From Tiliqua scincoides (Eukaryota; Chordata; Lepidosauria; Squamata; Scincidae): 64,000 bases of DNA. The stretch spans positions 66,609,856-66,673,855 of the forward strand of contig NC_089827.1 in the NCBI RefSeq assembly GCF_035046505.1, written 5' to 3'. A program made the position numbers and the translations under genes. Position 1 is the stretch's first letter, and each line of letters opens with the position of its first letter. Shown here piece after piece: positions 1 to 11,211 of the stretch. The notes beneath the pieces are model-generated. The model did not search any database and had not been told where the DNA came from. It saw only the letters and a list, made by a program, of their open reading frames with translations.

Positions 1-530
1 CTTAGACTAGATGGGCAGCCCAGACTAGATGAGGTGCCTGGGATGTGGGGCCACCACGGTGCCAAAATGGCTGCTGTGGCATCCTGAGCGCGTCAGACAG
101 CCACCGACGGCTCCTTGGGGGAAAGTGGGTGCAGTGTAAAGGGGACTTTTGTCCCCTTCCCCCATGTAAGGAAAGTAGCCCCGCAATGGGGCTACTCAAC
201 TCTGCACCTGCGACTGAATGGGTGCAGACTAATGGAGTTTTGTGGCAAGCCAAGAGGCTCAACACAGGACTCTGGATCCAAAAGAACTGAGTTCTGCTGA
301 TCCCACCTCCTCCCTCCCCACTCCTACCGCCCCGTCTCCTCCCCACCCTCCCCCCTTTCCCCACCCTGGAATGCCTCCTCCCTGCCTTCCCCCTCGACCT
401 AACTCACCTCTCCGCTGCCCAGCAGTCTGGACTACCGCCAGCCAATGGATCATCGACCTCCAACCGGCGCTGTCTCGGCAAGGGTTCACACTGGGCCAGC
501 TTGGGTGCTCAGCTGGTGCTAACCTTCACA
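1..530 (+). repeat. GC-rich interspersed repeat with CAATCCTA-type ends (partial copy)
   Basis: The stretch carries the hallmarks of a family seen at least eight more times in the window. These are a GCCAAAATGG motif near 60, a 'tttgtccccttcccc' block near 148, a 'caatggggctactcaa' block near 184, and a long pyrimidine-rich tract (about 300-400). The same blocks in the same order occur at 3804-4308 and 15049-15310. The left end lies outside the window or is degraded. I do not recognise the family. Open frames here are by-products of the skewed composition. Confidence 0.5.
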
Positions 531-542
531 AATGTGTGAAGG

Positions 543-932
543 TTATCTGGTGTGCTCCCTGGGGCATTTGGTGGGCCGCTGTGAGATACAGGAAGCTGGA
601 CTAGATGGGCCTATGGCCTGCTCCAGTGGGGCTGTTCTTATGTTCTTAAACTACAATTCCCAGGAGGCCTTGCAGGTCTCTTGTTATCTGGTGTGCTCCC
701 TGGGGCATTTGGTGGGCCGCTGTGAGATACAGGAAGCTGGACTAGATGGGCCTATGGCCTGCTCCAGTGGGGCTGTTCTTATGTTCTTAAACTACAATTC
801 CCAGGAGGCCTTGCAGGTCTCTTGTTATCTGGTGTGCTCCCTGGGGCATTTGGTGGGCCGCTGTGAGATACAGGAAGCTGGACTAGATGGGCCTATGGCC
901 TGATCCAGTGGGGCTGTTCTTATGTTCTTATG
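543..932 (+). repeat. Tandem triplication of a CR1-like LINE 3' end, 141-bp period
   Basis: Three head-to-tail units begin at 543, 684 and 825, an exact 141-bp period. Each holds the last ~105 bp of the CR1-like LINE also seen at 9838-10233, ending in the TTCTTATG-type tail. In the first two units the tail is followed by a ~26-nt spacer starting 'aactacaattcccagg' that is not part of the LINE. The third unit ends in the normal tail. Units 1 and 2 are nearly identical, so the expansion is recent. Because 141 is divisible by 3, one frame stays open and repeats a 47-residue block; that frame is not a gene. Confidence 0.85.
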
Positions 933-945
933 TGCTTTATGGCAC

Positions 946-1283
946 CTTTGTGATGGTGCGTGCTGGAGGTAAGTCGGCATGCCTCAATCAGGATTGGGCT
1001 CTAAGTATGTTCTGTTTGTTTCTCTAGGGCCAAAGTGTTGAGGCTCTCTTGAGTAATCTGTCATTATAAATTCATTGCTGTTGCAAAACTCTTCTTTTTG
1101 TCTTGAAGCATTTTGTGAAAATGGAGATCTGGAAACCACTGTTAGTTGGGTGACTTGATGCTCCTGCAATGCAAAAAAAAAAAAGTATTAATGCTCACAT
1201 TACCTTTGTATGCCCCCCTTCCTCCAAACACTCACACATGCCCAAATAAGCTTGCCACAACAGCATGTGTAATAGCGATCTCA
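946..1283. other. Unassigned sequence
   Basis: I see no gene or recognisable repeat here. There is a short A-rich run near 1174. Confidence 0.4.
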
Positions 1284-1291
1284 GTCTAGAC

Positions 1292-1526
1292 CCGTGATCT
1301 TCAACCGGTGTGCCATGGCACACTGGTGTGCTGTGAATGGTCCACAGGTGTGCCGTAGCAGTTTGGGGGAGGGTCATTTATTAGTTGGGCCATTGGGGGA
1401 TCTGAGTCAACCCCACACCGCCAGTGCGGTGTTCCTTGTCAATTGTGAAAAAAACTGATAGTGTGCCTTTGCAATTTTTAGTACCTTGTCAGTATTTCAT
1501 GAGATGAAAAAGGTTGAGCATGACTG
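1292..1526 (+). mobile_element. Non-autonomous hAT element ('gtgtgcc' family)
   Basis: The element is flanked by gtctagac (1284-1291) and atctagac (1527-1534), which match at 7 of 8 positions, as expected for a hAT 8-bp duplication. The left end reads ccgtgatcttcaacc and the right end ggttgagcatgactg, which are imperfect inverted repeats. Related copies lie at 55092 (left half), 56115-56325 (reverse) and 58924-59149. It is too short to encode a transposase. Confidence 0.8.
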
Positions 1527-1534
1527 ATCTAGAC

Positions 1535-2138
1535 ATTGCAAGAAGCGCATTGAAGAACATGTGAGGATCCATAGTGAGGCTAGCATTTTCCAGAGACAAA
1601 ACTCAGAAGTGGCATCCAAATCAGAGGTACCACTAGGGATATGCTGTGAACTTCCCTAGATGTTCTGGGGATATCCCACAGAAAAAAAATAGCCAGGGTG
1701 GACACCGCTACCAAGCGCGGTGAAAAACAAGTCTCATCTACCTTTTGTAAGAAAGCCTTCTGAAGGAATGAAAATCTCGCTTTAAATTTAACTCGAACAT
1801 TTCCCTAACTGCTAAGTCGGAACAAAGGAATTTGTGTTATTCCATTTTTGGGTTCCAGAATTTTCTCATCCAAAATCTTTGGGGTTTTTCTGTCACAGGC
1901 TGTCACATGGAGCCGGTTCATTTTCACCATCATGCCCATGCTTAGGAGGGGATGTGATCAGTGCTCAGATTATGGGGGGAAAGATAGAGGAGTCCTTCAT
2001 GATGTCCACAAGCCTTCGGAAAACAGTAGTGGGAGGCAGCACAAAATGTGGAACGGCTGTCCCCACTGTAGTTTCCTGATCCATCAAGTGGAGCCACATC
2101 CTTCCGGGCAGAAGGCCCTGAAAAGGAACGCACATACT
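1535..2138. other. Unassigned sequence
   Basis: No coding or repeat identity is recognised. Open frames of up to 124 aa run into the adjacent 5S-SINE array and have no recognisable domain. Confidence 0.4.
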
Positions 2139-2753
2139 GGTTGGCAACCTTCAGTCTCGAAAGACTATGGTATAAGCCTACAGCACCCAGTATTCCCAGG
2201 CATTCTCCCATCCAAATACTAACCAGGCCTGACCCTGCTTAGCTTCCGAGATCATGGTATAAGCCTACAGCACCCAGTATTCCCAGGCGGTCTCCCATCC
2301 AAGTACTAACCATGCCTGACCCTGCTTAGCTTCTGAGATCAGACAAGATCGGGCGATAGTGTTCAGTATAGGGAGATGGTTGGCAACCTTCAGTCTCGAA
2401 AGACTATGGTATAAGCCTACAGCACCCAGTATTCCCAGGCAGTCTCCCATCCAAATACTAACCAGGCCTGACCCTGCTTAGCTTCCGAGATCATGGTATA
2501 AGCCTACAGCACCCAGTATTCCCAGGTGGTCTCCCATCCAAATACTAACCAGGCCTGACCCTGCTTAGCTTCCGAGATCATGGTATAAGCCTACAGCACC
2601 CAGTATTCCCAGGCGGTCTCCCATCCAAGTACTAACCAGTATTAGCTTAGTTAGTTAGTACTAACCAGTACTGGTTAGTTAGTACTAACCAGTACTAACC
2701 AGTATTAGTACTGACCCTGCTTAGCTTCCGAGATCAGGCATGTGCAGGGTAAC
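2139..2753 (-). repeat. Array of five 5S-rRNA-derived SINE units
   Basis: On the minus strand each unit follows vertebrate 5S rRNA (gaagctaagcagggtcaggc, then ggttagtac, then ggatgggagacc, then gggtgctgtaggct). It then has a 3' tail reading into tctttcgagactgaaggttg. Units lie at about 2139-2253, 2254-2379, 2380-2492, 2493-2579 and 2580-2753. Only units 1 and 3 keep the full tail. The truncated junction 'gagatcatggtataagcc' recurs at ~2250, 2489 and 2576, so part of the array arose by local duplication after insertion. The 2380 junction carries the dimer linker shared with 32 kb and 34.6 kb. A short expansion of the actaaccagt motif interrupts unit 5. Confidence 0.9.
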
Positions 2754-3479
2754 AGTTGCTCACATACTGTGCAAGACCAATGCCCACGTGTTAGGAGTGT
2801 GCATGGGAGAGAGTCTCTTTAGGACCCCCTTTGAGGCTTTCAGCTCTTAAACTGTTGAAAATAAACCTGTTGAGCCTGATGGTGTCCTTGCTTAATGAGG
2901 CAGTCGCTCAGCACTCAGCTTCTCCTGCATTTCCTCAGCCTATTTTTATCTGCAATCCGGGAATCTAAATTTATTCCAAGGTGTCAGAAAAGTGATTGTC
3001 TCTGTTCTCTCCATCTAAGGCAGAGAGCAGTCCTAATAATGTTATTTGTAGCTGGAGGCTGAGGAAGCGGAGCACCTACCAGCAGCCTGCCAAACTGTCA
3101 CGAATCTGCTTCTCATTTCATAATATTTTATTATGAACAAATTTGGAGACGGAGATGAATGCTGGTGCTGATGATTATATAGGTATACCCAGGCATCCAA
3201 TTTACAGGGCTCTGCCAGGAACATCACTTCACGTCAAACAACCACACTAAGCAATCCCACCCCAGTTGGGAATTGCTTAACCACATGGATTGTTGCCCTC
3301 GTGGTTGGAAGTTCACTTATCCAAAAGAGCTTTGTGCCTTCTGTAATGGCCGGTGCAAAGTCCAGCAACCATTTTCCATCTCGCATGCCTGTCAAACATC
3401 TTCTGTGTGTCTCCCAGTACCAGAAAACTGTCTGCCTTCCTACTGAACGATTCCTATGAGAAGCTGGACCCAAAACGAA
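2754..3479. other. Unassigned sequence; AATAAA near 2861
   Basis: No gene is recognised. The AATAAA at 2861 could be a retroelement remnant, but no element ends were found. Confidence 0.35.
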
Positions 3480-3800
3480 GAACTTAACAGCTGCACCTGC
3501 TCCACATTATGGGAGTTGAGTCACAAGAAGTGCCCACTTCAGAACCCCAGGCTATGTTTATTTGTCATGTGTATTAATTTAGCTGCACCCTAATGATGGG
3601 AGAATCATTTGCTGACATCAACCTGGACACTGTCCTGCACATGTCCTGATAAGCTGTCTGCTAATGATGAGAACTCTAGCAGTAGCAATGGTCACACTGA
3701 TATAAATCACTTTGCTGTCAGTTAGTCTGTTTTTCGCCAATTAGCACAGATTTCCTGATAAATCCGCTGAAGTAAATCAGATGGCCTTGGAAAGGGGAGC
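3480..3800. other. Repeat-free island, candidate conserved non-coding sequence
   Basis: The sequence is moderately AT-rich and complex, with no match to any repeat family in the window. Several homeodomain-like cores occur (TAATGATG near 3592 and 3663, CCAATTAGC near 3738). No open frame is convincing. Calling it regulatory is inference; a multi-species alignment is needed. Confidence 0.25.
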
Positions 3801-3803
3801 TCA

Positions 3804-4308
3804 ATCCTATCCCTGGCAGCTCTGCGAGGTGTAGTGGCACCAGAATGGCCGGGACTGCTGGAGGTCTCTTTGGGGGGAAGGGGCCTTTTGTCCCCTTCTC
3901 CTGGGGAAAGCCTCAGGCCCTGAAATGAGGCTTCTCAAATCAGTGTCGGCTATTTTGCCAATGCAAACTTGAGAGCCTCTGTGTTGGGCTTTGCAGCTCG
4001 ACACAGAGGACAGAATACAATGCTCTGCTGGTCTTACCACCCTTCCAAGTCGGTTCCTCTCCCATCTCCCCCTTCCCCACCCCATTCCACCCACTCCCCG
4101 TTTCCCTCCCTCCCGGAAAATGCTCACCACTGACCAGCTCTTCATGCGGCGCTGAAGCTCAGCATCAACTGGCGTTGGCCCAGCACTATCAGCCCTTCCT
4201 CTCCAGGTGCCATGGATATGCCTTATGGAACATTTGAGACACCCAGTGCTGGCACTGGAGCTCAGCACCAGTGCTGAGGGCTAACAGGATTGGGCCCCCT
4301 GTATTTGA
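3804..4308 (+). repeat. GC-rich interspersed repeat, near-complete copy
   Basis: It begins with caatcctatccctggc and ends with aggattgggcc, so the ends are inverted repeats of a CCAATCCTA-type motif. Internal blocks match the copy at position 1 (cctfamily 'ttgtccccttctcc' block, a 'ggctattttgcc' block near 3948, a pyrimidine tract 4040-4110). The 153-aa reverse frame across it is a composition artefact. The class is not certain; the TTAA-like flanks of other copies suggest a cut-and-paste DNA transposon derivative. Confidence 0.5.
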
Positions 4309-4614
4309 CCACTGCTTTGCTCCTGGGCTTTGCTGGCCCAGTGAGTTGCCTGAAGGAACTTTAAGTCTTATGGAGATGCCTGTGTGCAAATTTTATTTGC
4401 ACATGTTGTACATTTTGTGCCTGGAGATACCTCTGGATGCCTGGACACGCTCATGTAAGTTGATGTTCCCTGTATTTTAGTCAAATAAAGCTCTTTTATG
4501 ACAACCTTGGACTAGACTTGCTTCTTCCTCAGATCTCAACAGAACCTCTAGCCCCACCCCAGCAGCCCTGGGCAAAACATTGCCTTTCAGTCCCACAGAA
4601 GGAACCATCCAAGT
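4309..4614. other. Unassigned sequence with AATAAA at 4483
   Basis: It contains 'caaataaagctctttta', which resembles a polyadenylation signal region of a retroelement or gene. I could not find matching element ends, an upstream exon or a GT/AG structure. Confidence 0.3.
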
Positions 4615-4990
4615 AGCTTACTGATCAAAATTCACAATAAGACAATCCAATCCAATCCAATTTCAGCAATAGAAACATAATCAAGTAAAAAAAAAATCAC
4701 AAAGCAGAAAACCAGTGGCGGATTTCAAAAATGCCCAGTGAAAGATGCTCAAAGGAAAGTTAACCAAACAGAAATGCTTTCATTGTCCATCTAAAGGCAG
4801 TTAACAACTGAATCAGCCGAGCCTCACGAAGAAGAGAATTCCAAAGCAAGAGGGGCCACCACTGAAAAGTCCCTGGCTTGCATCCTCACGAATGAACCTT
4901 TGATGGCGGCGGGATGCACAGCAGAGTTCCTGATGATGAGAGCAAAACCAGTTCATGCAAAAGGAGATGGTCTTTCAAGCATCCTATGAT
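4615..4990 (-). mobile_element. Probable LINE/SINE 3'-region relic, unclassified
   Basis: The layout (short (CCAAT)n-like start, A-rich segment, then 'gaattccaaagcaagaggggccaccactg') resembles the reverse strand of 3' regions of L2/CR1-group elements. A comparable 'gattccagagaggaggcaac' block occurs at 30809-30830. No open reading frame or clear ends support a firmer call. Confidence 0.3.
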
Positions 4991-6258
4991 CAGAAGAATT
5001 CCCGGACTGCAAATCCAGTCCTTTCAAGGAGGAAGGAGCAGGGCGTCATTCACTTTACTAATCCAGAATTAACTTCAATATTAAGTAAAAACACATCTGT
5101 TTTGCTTGAAGTTTCACAACTCAATTCTGTGGGCTCTGGTCAGCAGTAGAATATGTGCTCCACTGTTGGCCACTGAGGAAAAAAGTGACAGAGAGCACTT
5201 TCAGTAGCACGCTGCCTGGATGCTGGTGGGAAGGTTGGAGTCTTCTCACCTGTGTTACTGGAGCTCCAGCTGCCTGCAGGAGCTGGTAAGCCACCGGGGG
5301 AGGCGGGAGCAAGCAGAGGATGGAGGGGATGAAACTAGGTGAAGAAGGGGCCTGACGGGGCAGGATTCTGCAGGAGGGGTGGATTTGGTGTTGTGGCAAG
5401 TGCTAGATCCTGTCCTCAATTTTTGCTGCCTTACCACCCCCATTCGCTCATTTTGTGCTAGCAAAATAACTAGCGCAGGTCTGAGAAGATCTGTTGCAGG
5501 TCGGGAGGCTTTTGTGGGGGGTAACAGTATTTTAACCCCCTTTCCCTGGCTGAAGCTTTCTGATCTGGCCTCCTTCTGCTGGATACAGTATGCCTATTTT
5601 GGGCTTGGCTGCACCAGCGGATGGGGGGTGGGTGGGCAAAGGATAGTGTTGGGCTCTCAGTTGATTAACCTACATCTACCAGTCATGGTTTCAGGACCTC
5701 TATAACCTCCCTGCTTCCAGATGGAAATGAGAAGTAAAACTGGGTGTCATACACAGACAGGTGACACCGAACGGCAAACCTCTGAACAACTTATGCCAGC
5801 AGCTTCATCTCAGTTTCAGCTGGTTTGCCATTATCGAGCCCATTTCCAAGTCTAGGCAATTCTGAACACTGATTACCTCCTTGGTACCAGGAGTTGAGTT
5901 ATGGGGTTGAGTGCAATCCACATATGGATGGCACCTACTCCCCTAGGCTTTGGGCACCCTTCCGCGATGGGTGGTTTTGGAATGCCAAGCAGAAAGCCAA
6001 GTTCTGTTCATGCCAGTGGACTGAATTGCCTGCAGCACCCATTTCAGTTTCAGGAAGTCAGTTCAGGTAAAGAGTTGTGCACAGAAGGATTGTACAGCAT
6101 TGGCTGTGGTGGGAGTCAGCCCTTCTTTTTAAGTGCTTCAAAGCAAAAAAAAAAACTCTCACATATTTGCATGTGTTTGTGCAGCCATGCTGTTTTTACT
6201 CACCCGAAAACTCTTGGTTTTTGTACATACCAAGAGTAGGAGAAGACAACAGGAGATT
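4991..6258. other. Mostly unassigned; GC-rich repeat fragment about 5360-5660
   Basis: Parts of 5360-5660 share the composition and 'ttttaaccccctttccctgg' type block of the GC-rich family. The rest matches nothing in the window. No credible exon is present. Confidence 0.3.
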
Positions 6259-6266
6259 CTCTAAGC

Positions 6267-6581
6267 CAGTAGTGTTAAACGTAAGGCCCGTGGGCCAAAT
6301 GTGCTCCCAGAAGCAATTTCTTTGACCTCTATTACAATTGAGTTCTCCCTGCATAGGTGATCTTTTTCATATCTTGAAAATATGAACAAGATTTGCACAT
6401 TTTCTCTTCTCATTTGCTGCTACTGAGTCTCTGTGTAAGAACAAAGTGCTTATTTCTGGCCATCATCTGCTTAATGTTGTCATTTTCTGCTTCATGATGT
6501 CACTTTCTGTTTAATGATGTCACTTCAGGCACCATGAATGCTAACTTTGTCCCTCTCTTTGAAACAGGTTTGGCACCCCTG
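6267..6581 (+). mobile_element. Non-autonomous hAT element ('aaggccc' family)
   Basis: A perfect 8-bp target duplication ctctaagc flanks it (6259-6266 and 6582-6589). The ends are cagtagtgttaaac and gtttggcacccctg. The start of the element, with 'aaggcccgtgggcc', matches elements at 36158-36518 and 41100-41389. All three also carry a run of 'atgtcac'/'gacatcatt' motifs. No transposase frame is present. Confidence 0.9.
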
Positions 6582-6589
6582 CTCTAAGC

Positions 6590-8563
6590 AATGCAAGGGC
6601 TTCTGCTTCTGTTGTAGACAGCTTTCAAGGACAACACTGCTCTTTGCAGATGGCATTTATGGCTGTTCAAAATCACAGGAGGTCTCTGTTGCTCACTTGC
6701 ATGCGGTGGGTGCCTGTGTAGAAAAGACTCGGCGCAGCTAACCAATGCTTCATCTGCCACGGATCTTTTACTAGGCCCTCCTTATCCTCCTCCGACATGA
6801 ATGCATCAGCCATGGCAGGACAGTCTCTGACTAGTAAGCTGACTGTTTCAGCAGGCCAAACATTCTGGTTTGAAGAGTGGGAAGTTCAACTCTGACAGGT
6901 GCCATTGTTTTAATGTGCTTACAATGCTCCCAGTCACAGTTAATGTGAAGAGGGAGGGCCAAACTACTGGAAATACATGATTGAATCCACCAATTTCTTT
7001 TCACTTAAAAGTAGGAGAGAAGACAAAGTGGACTGGCAGCAGTGTGCCAGGGATTGTTTAACCCTCTCTCCTCTGTGCTGAATGTCCCCCTCTGAATTAA
7101 GCACATCTCTTGTCTCTCCCACTGCTTCAGTCCAATTCCCCCCCCCCCCCACCTTCCACTGGTCCTTTTAAGTGCAAACCAGTGCATTAGGAAATCTAGT
7201 CCTGATTAACATGTTTGTCCACGAGATAATTCCCATTCTTTGATTACAAAAGAGGTTTTAAATTTTCCTCTCCTCCCTTGTTGAAATCAGGGCCAGATAC
7301 TGCAGGGCATAATGAAAAACATCCCCTCCCCCAATCACCAGAATAAACAGTAGCAGTGAGGCACCAAGAAGCTGTGTCACTGCCACTTTTTTTTGGGAGG
7401 GGTGGTTTCAAGCCAGCTGGACCCAGGGGTGGGCAGGAGGGAGGATAAGCCATCCAGTGACAATGCTCTGCTCGCCACATTCTCCTTGCAATGCCTTGGC
7501 ATGGAAGATTACATGCTGGAGTGTCAGCTACCGAGCAAGACCCTGGCTGTGGCTGCAGCCAATTCACTTGCCACCCAAGTGTGGGGCCCCTCCAAGAGTA
7601 TGGTTCAACTTGGCCAAATTGGTCAAATTGCCCTAAGGCTGGCCCTTGCTGCAATCCAAAATTCATGCACGTGGTTTTAAGTTTTAACCTCACCTTCGGC
7701 TTGTTACAACCAATTTTCTTTCAGGATAGAAAGTTAGGATATGGATTTCTAATATAAAATAAAATAAACTTCCTTCTTGGAAATAATTTTCACAAGTAAA
7801 CTCAATAGATGCAGCAGCTAGAAGGGTTAGTTGGTTTGAAGCAAAAAGCAACCACCCGGAATGTTAGAGGAGGGTGACTAAGATAATACTGTCAGGAAGC
7901 AGGAAGCTTCTTCCTTCCTGTTAGTGTTCTGGCCGTCTCCTCCTCCCACCTGTAAATGCTTCTAAACGTTATGTAGGGCCCCTGCCCACGTGATGATGAT
8001 GATGAAGACCAGCTCTGCGCAGCTTGTGCCCGAGAACTGCAAATATCTCTCATCCTTCTTCAAAATGCACATTGGACACATGGTATCAAGCGTCAGCTCA
8101 GCAGGTTGTGATATTGCGTTTTGGATCTGCCCCCTTTTCTATGATTGCCATCTCTGGGATTCAAGTGTCAAGCAGTTCCAAGGTTAATATGGGTGGGGGG
8201 GGGGAGATGCCATGTCCTAATCTAATCCTGTCTTGCTTATTAAAGACCTTTAGAATCCCAAAGAAGTATTTCTGTGTCTGCCATTAATCACCTTGCCCAT
8301 TTTGGAAGCACTGCTTTATCTTCTATTTTGGTTGAAGTTCTTTGTGGATGCCACATTATTTCAGTACATTTTGCGCAAGCCATGAAATAAAGATGCTCCT
8401 AGAACAAAATTAACAAGATTGGTAGATTGTTATTATCTTTTACCCAGACTTAGAAAACCGTGACCATGGAAACAGGAGGAAACATGAAACCTGAGATTCC
8501 CTTTCTTTTGTCTCTTATAAAGCATACCAAGGAATGATAGATTGTGATAAATTGTGCAATAAT

Positions 8564-8564
<1 letters not shown>
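6590..8564. other. Unassigned sequence
   Basis: I see no gene or classified repeat. There is a C run at ~7139-7150, a short ATG-rich triplet run at 7990-8005, and AATAAA at ~8385. The 149-aa reverse frame at 7244-7693 and the overlapping plus frames have no recognisable domain. Confidence 0.4.

Positions 8565-8616
<52 letters not shown>
8565..8616. repeat. (GT)n microsatellite
   Basis: Twenty-six uninterrupted GT dinucleotides. Confidence 0.98.
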
Positions 8617-8621
<5 letters not shown>

Positions 8622-8657
8622 GGGAGATGGGCATGGAATCTCATGTTAACAGTTCAA

Positions 8658-8742
8658 CAGCACAAGCCAATGCATGTCTACCCAGAAATGTGTCATTGAG
8701 CTCAATGGGACTTACTCTCAGGAAAGTGTGTATAGGGGTTCA
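8658..8742 (+). repeat. Palindromic ~90-bp MITE-like module
   Basis: The left part (cagcac...aatgcatgtctac) and the right part (ggaaagtgtgtatagg) bracket a near-palindromic core around 'attgagctcaatggg'. It is the same module as at 20363, 22693, 56968 and 58554. Confidence 0.7.
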
Positions 8743-9639
8743 CCCCAAGAGTCCTGCAACTCAGACCACAACAACCAGCCATCCAGTCTTCCATTTTCCA
8801 ATCTCCATGAGACCTTCCCATTTCTAGATATGGCATTTGGCCCTGTGCTTGCAAAGGCAATTGCAGTTGAAAAAGTATATGAAGAATTTTTCTGGGTAGA
8901 GGAAGCAGCAGAGAACACGATTCACAGTCCAGGCACTAAGGGACGTCTCTGCCTCCCCTTCCCTGGTTCGGGTTCTCAGAGAGAGTCCAAATTTACTTTA
9001 GGCACATAATTGGGGTTGGCATGCTTGTTTTATTTTATTTTTTGGCAGTAAATTGGAGCCAGATCATATAGCTGGTGGATCAAGATTGTGCCTGGGGAAG
9101 GAGAGTACAGACTCCTGCTCGTGTCATGGTCTCAGTCCTGATTGGGGCTTCAATTTGTCTTGGAAGCAAAGCTCTCATTGGCACCAGTAGGTGCTTTGTT
9201 TGTCCAGGGTAAAAAGCATCCATGAGGGGCACACAAACTGAAACAATGGCAGGGACTAAACCCCCTTCCCAACAACATCGGGGACTTGATCCCCCAGGGC
9301 CCCCCATCTGACTACCATTTATTGATGAGAAAGCAGGCACCCTAGCCCCTACTCACAGGCTCAAATAATTTCTAATTTGATCTTTAGTTTTGTTACACTG
9401 ATAGCCCAGTCCTGTGTGCAGCCTTACAACAGTAGGAAGCAAGATGCAGCAGCACCTCAACTCTGCCACTGGACCCCACTGAGCCTGGCGGACAAGGTAA
9501 GGTAGTACTGAGGGCAGGGGTGGATGGGTGTGGAGGGGGAAAAACTGGGCAAGGAGGGGTGGATCTGGCAGCAATGGTGCATGGTGGATCCTCTCCCCTC
9601 TGTTTGGAAGCTCCTTGCGCCTTTCTTGTCTTTGGATTT
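8743..9639. other. Unassigned sequence; possible GC-rich repeat piece about 9400-9580
   Basis: The part from 'agcccagtcctgtgtgcagcc' (9403) onward resembles the start of the GC-rich family. Reverse frames of 94-121 aa here overlap each other and carry no domain. Confidence 0.3.
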
Positions 9640-9779
9640 GCACCAGCTAAAGAGCAAGTGCAGGCCTCCGTTTTGCCACAGGACCCAGAAAGGCTCCAAA
9701 GGGGAGGGGCCGCCTGCACGCTGCAGTGAGGCTCCCTGCAAAACTTAGTGCTTTGCACCCCCTCTAGCTACACCACTGA
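9640..9779 (+). mobile_element. hAT MITE ('ggcgtagctagaggg' family), right part
   Basis: It ends with ccccctctagctacaccactg. This is the inverted repeat of the left end cagtggcgtagctagagg seen intact at 11212 and 59213. The internal 'gaggctccctgcaaaactta' also mirrors the left arm of the family. The left end is not recognisable. Confidence 0.7.
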
Positions 9780-9837
9780 TTTTCACAAGTCAAACACAGC
9801 TGTGTGGTGCGCGGGCGTGTGTACATTTTGCCTGTAT

Positions 9838-10233
9838 AACACCAGAACCAGGGGACATCCACGAAAATTGAGTGTTGGGAGGGTTAGGATAGACAAAAGA
9901 AAATATTTCTTTACTCAGCATGTGGTCGGTCTGTGGAACTCCTTGCCACAGGATGTAGTGCCGGCATCTGGCCTGGATGCCTTTAAAAGGGGATTGGACA
10001 AGTTTCTGGAGGAAAAATCCATTACGGGGTACAAGCCATGATGTGTATGCGCAACCTCCTGATTTTAGAAATGGGTTATGTCAGAATGCCAGGTGCAAGG
10101 GAGGGCACCAGGATGAGGTCTCTTGTTATCTGGTGTGCTCCCTGGGGCATTTGGTGGGCCGCTGTGAGATACAGGAAGCTGGACTAGATGGGCCTATGGC
10201 CTGATCCAGTGGGGCTGTTCTTATGTTCTTATG
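9838..10233 (+). mobile_element. CR1-like LINE, 3' end with ORF2 C-terminus
   Basis: The open frame from about 9840 to 10038 encodes the end of a CR1/L2-group reverse transcriptase, including RKYFFTQ, then LWNSLPQDVV, then LDAFKRGLDKFLEEKSI, stopping after ITGYKP. A ~190-bp 3' UTR follows and ends in ttcttatgttcttatg, the short tail typical of the CR1 group. The copy is 5'-truncated, as most CR1 insertions are. It is the reference for the fragments at 543, 13330, 14745, 17834, 32955 and 63455. The family level (CR1 versus L2) is inference. Confidence 0.85.
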
Positions 10234-11203
10234 TTAGAGGTACAAAGGGGGTTGAAAGTTTAGAAACAAATGTATGTTCTCTGCTTCTTACTTAGGCGCA
10301 GAACAAGCATGCAAAAACCCATGGGAATGGGAGTTTACCACTGCACGTCAGGATGTTTGCCACTGCACGACAGAGTTACAATGATCATATCCATGTGTAC
10401 AGATGTACCTGGGAAACAGATGAGCAGCCTATTAGATATTACATATGAGACTGCATGTCCTGCTGTAATCTGGGGAGGGTGGAGGGAGGCCTTGTGGGTG
10501 GGAAGAGAGGTTATTGGTGGAGAGAGGAGATGGGAAGGGCATTCAGAAAGACAGAAGCTGGTGGTTGATGCTGGACTGGGGTCTGCAGAGGGCTGGTGAT
10601 GGCTGGTGAGAGCCTGAGTGGAGACTCTCAAGGAAAAGCCAATGGGAGCAGAAGTTGACTCTGTGCTGTTGTGGCATGAGACACACTACCATGTCGGCTA
10701 GCTGAAGACGGCTTAGCCCCCTTTTTGAAATCCTTGTTCTTGTGCCTCACCCCTGAAGACTGCAAGCCTTCCTTCATACCTATCCCATCAAACCCTCTGT
10801 TCCTACAAGCCAAGTGTCAGGGTGGTTTCTGAAACCCACCAGGATTAGCACAGAGACCACTAATCCTGAACTGCCAGCACTTACCTCTAATTCACCCTAA
10901 TACCCAGTCTGCTAAGACATAACATAATACTGCAGTACAACCACAGAATCCTGAGGCAGACACTAAGGTGACCAGCTGCAAAGGGGACCAGGCTCCTGCA
11001 CATGTAATCTTTTTGTAGCAGATGGCATTTCAGGAGGTGCCATTTATCTTACAGCTCTGAGAAAAATCTGCAGAAACAAGAACAAAGCATCAGGGACAGG
11101 CTTCCTGCTATCCATTGCAACTGGCTTTTCTACTTCCACTACATCCATGTTTTCACCCGCTGTGCACTTGGGCCTTCTCCTGTATCTACACTGCTGGGAA
11201 GAA
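10234..11203. other. Unassigned sequence
   Basis: No gene or recognisable repeat is seen. Confidence 0.4.
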
Positions 11204-11211
11204 AGGCATAC

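Noticed and set aside
532-903. 123-aa open frame with a 47-residue repeat
   Set aside because: It is translated from the 3' UTR of a CR1-like LINE in tandem copies, which is non-coding in the family.
2139-2753. CRISPR-like array
   Set aside because: Units are contiguous 5S-derived copies without unique spacers, in a vertebrate-type sequence.
2780-2890. LTR-like region with AATAAA at 2861
   Set aside because: No inverted ends or target duplication could be found on either side.
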